The notes under the pieces were generated by a model that worked only from the letters and a program-made list of their open reading frames with translations, did not search any database and was not told where the DNA came from. The position numbers and the translations under genes are program-made. A DNA stretch of 64,000 nucleotides from Echinicola marina (GTDB lineage: Bacteria; Bacteroidota; Bacteroidia; Cytophagales; Cyclobacteriaceae): positions 4,337,501 through 4,401,500 of the forward strand of contig NZ_CP080025.1 in NCBI RefSeq assembly GCF_020463795.1. The letters are read 5' to 3'. This document shows positions 61,196-64,000 of this stretch, one piece after another (the first letter of the stretch is position 1; each line of letters starts with the position of its first letter).

Positions 61196-62380
61196 TTAAA
61201 TCCCTCTCCCATAACTTTTCTTTTTCTTCTTCTTTCTTTTCCTTTGAGGAGCCTCCTCTAAATTCCCAGTAGCCGGAACAGGACCAAGCAACTGGCTAAG
61301 GCCAGCAATGGCACCATAAGCGCTAAAAAGGCTATTTTCACGACCTGTATCATCTGAGAATGGGATTCCTTTAGCCCAGTCTGTCCCTTGATAAGCTGAT
61401 CCATCCTGGGATCTGGTTTCGGCTGTGGTGAGCGAATGCTGTTGATCTGATTGTACAAAGCCTTCTGATTCTTTATGATCTGCACTTGGTTTTGCTGAAG
61501 TTCCACCAAGCACTTTATCAGTTCCTGAAATTCTATCCTGACCTTTTGATGCTCCTGAGGGGTATTTTGCCCTTGTTTGTTCATTTGCTTTGCTAATTTC
61601 CTTGCTGTCTCTAGTTTGCTCATAGTTTAATTTTTTTGATACATTTCCCCATTTAAATTGATTCCCCAAAGCCTGTCCTTTGGCTGTAAAACCATCAAAC
61701 AAATAGGATATTCCTGATACCCTGCCCGTACTGGCCTGATTGAAAAGGACGTTTATCCCTTCTTTTTCCAAATGTTCAATAAATGAGGGGATATTATTGG
61801 CTTGTTTCAAGGCTTCGTTTACCTTTTCCTGTAGCATCATCCGTTTGGATGGCTCACCAGTTCTCAATACCATTTCTATTTCATCCTTATTAGCTGCTTT
61901 AAGCGTAGCTTCTTGACTACTTTTGACTTCCTGGAGGCCATATTTCTTTTCGAGTTCCCTGATCAGCTTTTCACTCCGCCTGAAATTATTGCTATCGGAT
62001 ACCACCCTTCCATCAAATCGGTTCCTCAGTGCCAGAATATGGCAATGCGGATGTTCGGTATCATGATGTCTGAAAATGAAATAGGCGTTATTGTCAAAGC
62101 CCATTTTCCTCATATACTCCTCAGCAATGGCCAGCATTTTATCATTGGTCAAGCTTTCCTCTTTACCAAAGTTCAGACTGGTGTGATAGGTATTTCTGGT
62201 CAATCGGGGATTGAGGCTTTTCATTATATCCAGTTCCTTTTTCACCATTGCCCTTTCAGTACTGCTAAAGTTAGTGGCTAGCAGCTCAGCCCTTTTTGTA
62301 ATGTCCTTATCGTGGAGTTTTTGAAAATTGTATTCAAAGGCCCCCATAAACGATTTTCCTATGGACTGTTTAGCGATCAT
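61196..62380 (-). CDS. mobA: MOBP-type relaxase (mobilization nuclease)
   Basis: The 394-residue relaxase nicks DNA at oriT and leads the strand in conjugative transfer. The N-terminal domain begins MIAKQSIGKSFMGAFEYNFQK, as Bacteroidota MobA proteins do, and the metal-binding histidines are in FRHHDTEHPHCHILALR (near 110-117). The C-terminal third is charged and poorly conserved. It overlaps mobC by 11 nt. A second frame, encoding a membrane protein, lies wholly within its 3' part (61258-61623), as mobB does in mobA of RSF1010. No conjugation or integrase genes are in the window. Confidence 0.9.
   Translation of the reverse strand: MIAKQSIGKSFMGAFEYNFQKLHDKDITKRAELLATNFSSTERAMVKKELDIMKSLNPRLTRNTYHTSLNFGKEESLTNDKMLAIAEEYMRKMGFDNNAYFIFRHHDTEHPHCHILALRNRFDGRVVSDSNNFRRSEKLIRELEKKYGLQEVKSSQEATLKAANKDEIEMVLRTGEPSKRMMLQEKVNEALKQANNIPSFIEHLEKEGINVLFNQASTGRVSGISYLFDGFTAKGQALGNQFKWGNVSKKLNYEQTRDSKEISKANEQTRAKYPSGASKGQDRISGTDKVLGGTSAKPSADHKESEGFVQSDQQHSLTTAETRSQDGSAYQGTDWAKGIPFSDDTGRENSLFSAYGAIAGLSQLLGPVPATGNLEEAPQRKRKKKKKKSYGRGI
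61258..61623 (-). CDS. Membrane protein nested in the relaxase gene (MobB-like candidate)
   Basis: The 121-residue frame starts with an ATG at 61623, preceded by an A-rich leader. It has a helical, Gln-rich N-terminal half (KLAKQMNKQGQNTPQEHQK) and a clear transmembrane helix near its end (VVKIAFLALMVPLLALASCLV). Its codon content and hydrophobic pattern look like a real protein, not a shadow of the relaxase frame. In plasmid RSF1010 the membrane protein MobB is also read from inside mobA. By analogy this could aid relaxosome recruitment to the membrane. Expression is not proven. Confidence 0.6.
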   Translation of the reverse strand: MSKLETARKLAKQMNKQGQNTPQEHQKVRIEFQELIKCLVELQQNQVQIIKNQKALYNQINSIRSPQPKPDPRMDQLIKGQTGLKESHSQMIQVVKIAFLALMVPLLALASCLVLFRLLGI

Positions 62381-62714
62381 CGAGTAGACATTTTATGATA
62401 TAATCCAATTTATCCGAAAGACTGTCTAAAGCTTTCAATCGCTCATCGGAAACATTGAACTTTGAATTATAATGTTTGGCGATCTGGTTGATATTATTGC
62501 CAATCCTCTTCAGCTCCACATAAGTCTGCAAATCCAACTTTGGGACTTTTGCCTGAGGGAGCCTGTTCTTAAACACACAGGATCGAACCACATTCGCAGC
62601 TGGTAAATTGGAGATTTCACAAAGGCTCGCCAGTTGCCTTACTTCCTCATCATTCATTCTGAAACTGAACCTGACTGTCCTTCTTTCTTCATTTGATATT
62701 TTTGGTCTTGCCAT
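62370..62714 (-). CDS. mobC: MobC-type relaxosome accessory protein
   Basis: From the ATG at 62714 this is a 114-residue protein with an N-terminal ribbon-helix-helix-like DNA-binding part (MARPKISNEERRTVRFSFRM, then EEVRQLASLCEISNLPAANV). It then has a conserved ELKRIGNNINQIAKHYN, the hallmark of MobC proteins (the usual RIGNNLNQIA). MobC binds oriT and helps the relaxase open the strands. The upstream part of the open frame (to 62906) is not coding in my view, since it crosses the oriT-like hairpin. Confidence 0.88.
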   Translation of the reverse strand: MARPKISNEERRTVRFSFRMNDEEVRQLASLCEISNLPAANVVRSCVFKNRLPQAKVPKLDLQTYVELKRIGNNINQIAKHYNSKFNVSDERLKALDSLSDKLDYIIKCLLDDR

Positions 62715-62758
62715 CTTATTTTGAAATGAACTAAGTGAATTTTCATTTTCTGAGCAGA

Positions 62759-62802
62759 GCGAAGCAAGCGTTTCCGTCAGACGGAAACATGGCTTGCTTC
62801 GC
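62759..62802. other. Nested inverted repeats, candidate origin of transfer (oriT)
   Basis: An outer 11-bp stem, GCGAAGCAAGC (62759-62769) with GCTTGCTTCGC (62792-62802), encloses an inner 7-bp stem TTTCCGT (62771-62777) with ACGGAAA (62781-62787). It lies in the intergenic space directly upstream of mobC/mobA, where oriT is expected. No T tract follows on either strand, so a simple terminator is less likely. Confidence 0.55.
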
Positions 62803-62811
62803 AAAGCGACC

Positions 62812-63690
62812 CTATCTTCCCAATCCAAACTTTCGCTCCTGGACCACCTTCTCATTGAGATCTTTATGCAGATCGTAGAGCCTGCTTTTATCGAAACAAT
62901 TGACATTGGTTTCCAGTAGCTCTTTGGTCACTTTCTTTCCTGCTTCATCCCGGTCAAGGTATAGTTCAACTGTTTGAAAGCTTTTGAAATATGGCAAAGC
63001 CTCCTTGACATTTGAAAGGGAATTAAGTATTAGAAAACAAGTAGCCTTACAAGAAAACTTATTCATCTGGACAAAACTCATCAGATCAAATATTCCCTCG
63101 AAAACGGATAGTGTAGCAAAGTATTCGTTTTCTACATCTCCATAAATACTGACCCCCTGTCCAGAACAGCCTTTCCAATATTTATTGCGGATCGACCAGC
63201 CATTGGAATTTTCATTTCCTACCCCAAAGTATCTTTTCCCATTCATGACAAAATATACCTCCTTACAAAAGTGCTGAGCGATGAGTGGAGATATTTGCCT
63301 GGAAACCAAGTAATCCGAAATAGCCTTGTTGGTTCCAATGGGCTTGGTGTTAGTCACCTTAATTTTAGGTTCTATTTTGATATCCTCAAGAATGGTTTGC
63401 TGTTGAAAAGAAAAAGATTCAAGTTTAAGGTCTTTCAGTTGGTTCAAAGCATCCTCAACAGAAAATGAAGGATTCAGCTTTAAGATCAGGTCAATGAGGG
63501 TTCCTCCTGAATTATTGTCCCCATAATCAATCCATAGGTTCACTCTATGATCGACTTTAAATGAGGGTGTTTTTTCTTCTCTTATTGGGGAAAGATAATA
63601 AGAGCACTGCCCCAAGTTCCTTTTAGGATGGATTCCCAGGGCCGAAAGGTATTCGGAAATGCGGATTTTATTGGCTTGCTTACAGTTCAT
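62812..63690 (-). CDS. Toprim/CHC2-like primase-type protein of a mobile element
   Basis: The ATG at 63690 gives 293 residues. An upstream ATG at 63750 is less likely. Residues 1-75 resemble a DnaG CHC2 zinc-finger fold (ALGIHPKRNLGQCSYYLSP, then DYGDNNSGGTLIDLI), but the usual extra cysteines are missing. The second half has a Toprim signature in VELYLDRDEAGKK. Proteins of this kind precede MobC and MobA in Bacteroidota mobilizable elements and may prime complementary-strand synthesis after transfer. The metal-site loss suggests a changed role for the finger. Confidence 0.82.
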   Translation of the reverse strand: MNCKQANKIRISEYLSALGIHPKRNLGQCSYYLSPIREEKTPSFKVDHRVNLWIDYGDNNSGGTLIDLILKLNPSFSVEDALNQLKDLKLESFSFQQQTILEDIKIEPKIKVTNTKPIGTNKAISDYLVSRQISPLIAQHFCKEVYFVMNGKRYFGVGNENSNGWSIRNKYWKGCSGQGVSIYGDVENEYFATLSVFEGIFDLMSFVQMNKFSCKATCFLILNSLSNVKEALPYFKSFQTVELYLDRDEAGKKVTKELLETNVNCFDKSRLYDLHKDLNEKVVQERKFGLGR

Positions 63691-63816
63691 GGTTTGTATC
63701 GTTTGATTGTTAAAATTGACAATGGTGCCTACTTCCTTACTACATATCATTTAGATTGTTGTTTATCAGTATTTTAAGTGTAGTATGCGGACTGTAATTG
63801 GGATAACTTCACCCTT

Positions 63817-63854
63817 CTACACTAACTACATTTTTGACTTTGTAGTAAGTGTAG
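63817..63854. promoter_or_regulatory. Inverted repeat and iteron-like TGTAGTAAGTGTAG motifs
   Basis: Two 14-nt arms (63817-63830, 63841-63854) match at 13 of 14 positions around a 10-nt spacer. Related copies lie at about 63736-63745, 63776-63784 and 63918-63931. They lie upstream of the Toprim gene and could be an operator or replication-initiator iterons. No gene is convincing in 63691-64000. Confidence 0.45.
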
Positions 63855-64000
63855 TGGGTTTAATTTATTTAAGGTCACTACCATTAATCAATAGATATTC
63901 AATAGGTTATATTTATTGTAGTAATGTAGTAGGTGGATTTCTATATTTTATATGGTATCCCTTTACGGGATATGTTTTATTGTTATAGCCTCTTTTTGAC

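Noticed and set aside
62715-62906. N-terminal extension of MobC (long form of 178 residues)
   Set aside because: The extension crosses the oriT-like double hairpin, and the ATG at 62714 begins the usual MobC sequence. The extra 64 residues look non-coding.
63785-63988. Plus-strand open frame of 67 residues at the right edge
   Set aside because: It crosses the inverted-repeat region, has no leader or known pattern, and is rich in hydrophobic residues by chance. It lies in the likely regulatory space upstream of the Toprim gene.
1-64000. tRNA, rRNA or riboswitch genes
   Set aside because: No cloverleaf-like or conserved RNA element was recognised on reading. Only a covariance-model scan could settle this.

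Overview
The window looks like a chromosome segment of a Bacteroidota bacterium, most likely Cytophagales/Cyclobacteriaceae (inference, no database search). Supporting signs are low-GC DNA, A-rich leaders instead of strong Shine-Dalgarno sites, promoters of the Bacteroidota type (TTTG, 19 nt, TAnnTTTG), a type IX secretion C-terminal signal on a subtilase, a CzcA-CzcC fusion efflux pump, BamA-type barrel proteins, and carbohydrate-active enzymes (GH2, GH127, DUF1080, DUF5695). No rRNA, tRNA or CRISPR array was found.

Region 1 (1-31 kb) is mostly core or environmental genes. It holds the end of a TRAP transporter permease, an outer-membrane barrel, an NmrA-like oxidoreductase, a GDPD lipoprotein, and a heavy-metal efflux operon with a His/Cys-rich small protein. 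A DUF1080 protein follows, then an HD phosphohydrolase fused to a Pycsar-effector-like (PycTM/DUF5706) membrane domain. Next come a three-part metallophosphatase / kinase-like / barrel protein, a GAF protein, a GH2 glycosidase with an IS200-type element directly upstream, and a nitrosative-stress cluster (Rrf2 regulator, flavohaemoglobin Hmp, HPP protein, ClC channel, possible FMN TIM-barrel protein). An Rrf2 operator candidate and a tandemly duplicated promoter upstream of the ClC gene share sequence and may define a small regulon.

Region 2 (31.7-40.5 kb) holds two large secreted carbohydrate-related proteins (DUF5695, GH127). After them lies degraded DNA with an adhesin fragment, a metallophosphatase fragment, a WYL regulator and a truncated hen1 (RNA repair). 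It looks like an island boundary.

Region 3 (40.5-57 kb) is a defence island on the minus strand. A near-gapless operon encodes an XRE regulator, a type III-like Mod, an AlbA_2/Schlafen-type ATP-binding protein, a type III-like Res, an RloC-like AAA protein with a zinc hook and a candidate anticodon-nuclease triad, an SNF2 helicase split by a frameshift, and DUF4391. Beyond it lie an AAA ATPase, a two-finger zinc protein and a possible UDG-fold protein.

Region 4 (57-64 kb) holds a second XRE regulator, an orphan antitoxin-like protein, a secreted subtilase with a lipoprotein partner, and a mobilization module. The module comprises a Toprim protein, an oriT-like double hairpin, mobC, a MOBP-type relaxase, and a membrane protein nested in the relaxase gene in another frame. 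It suggests that the right-hand part belongs to a mobilizable element running past the window edge.
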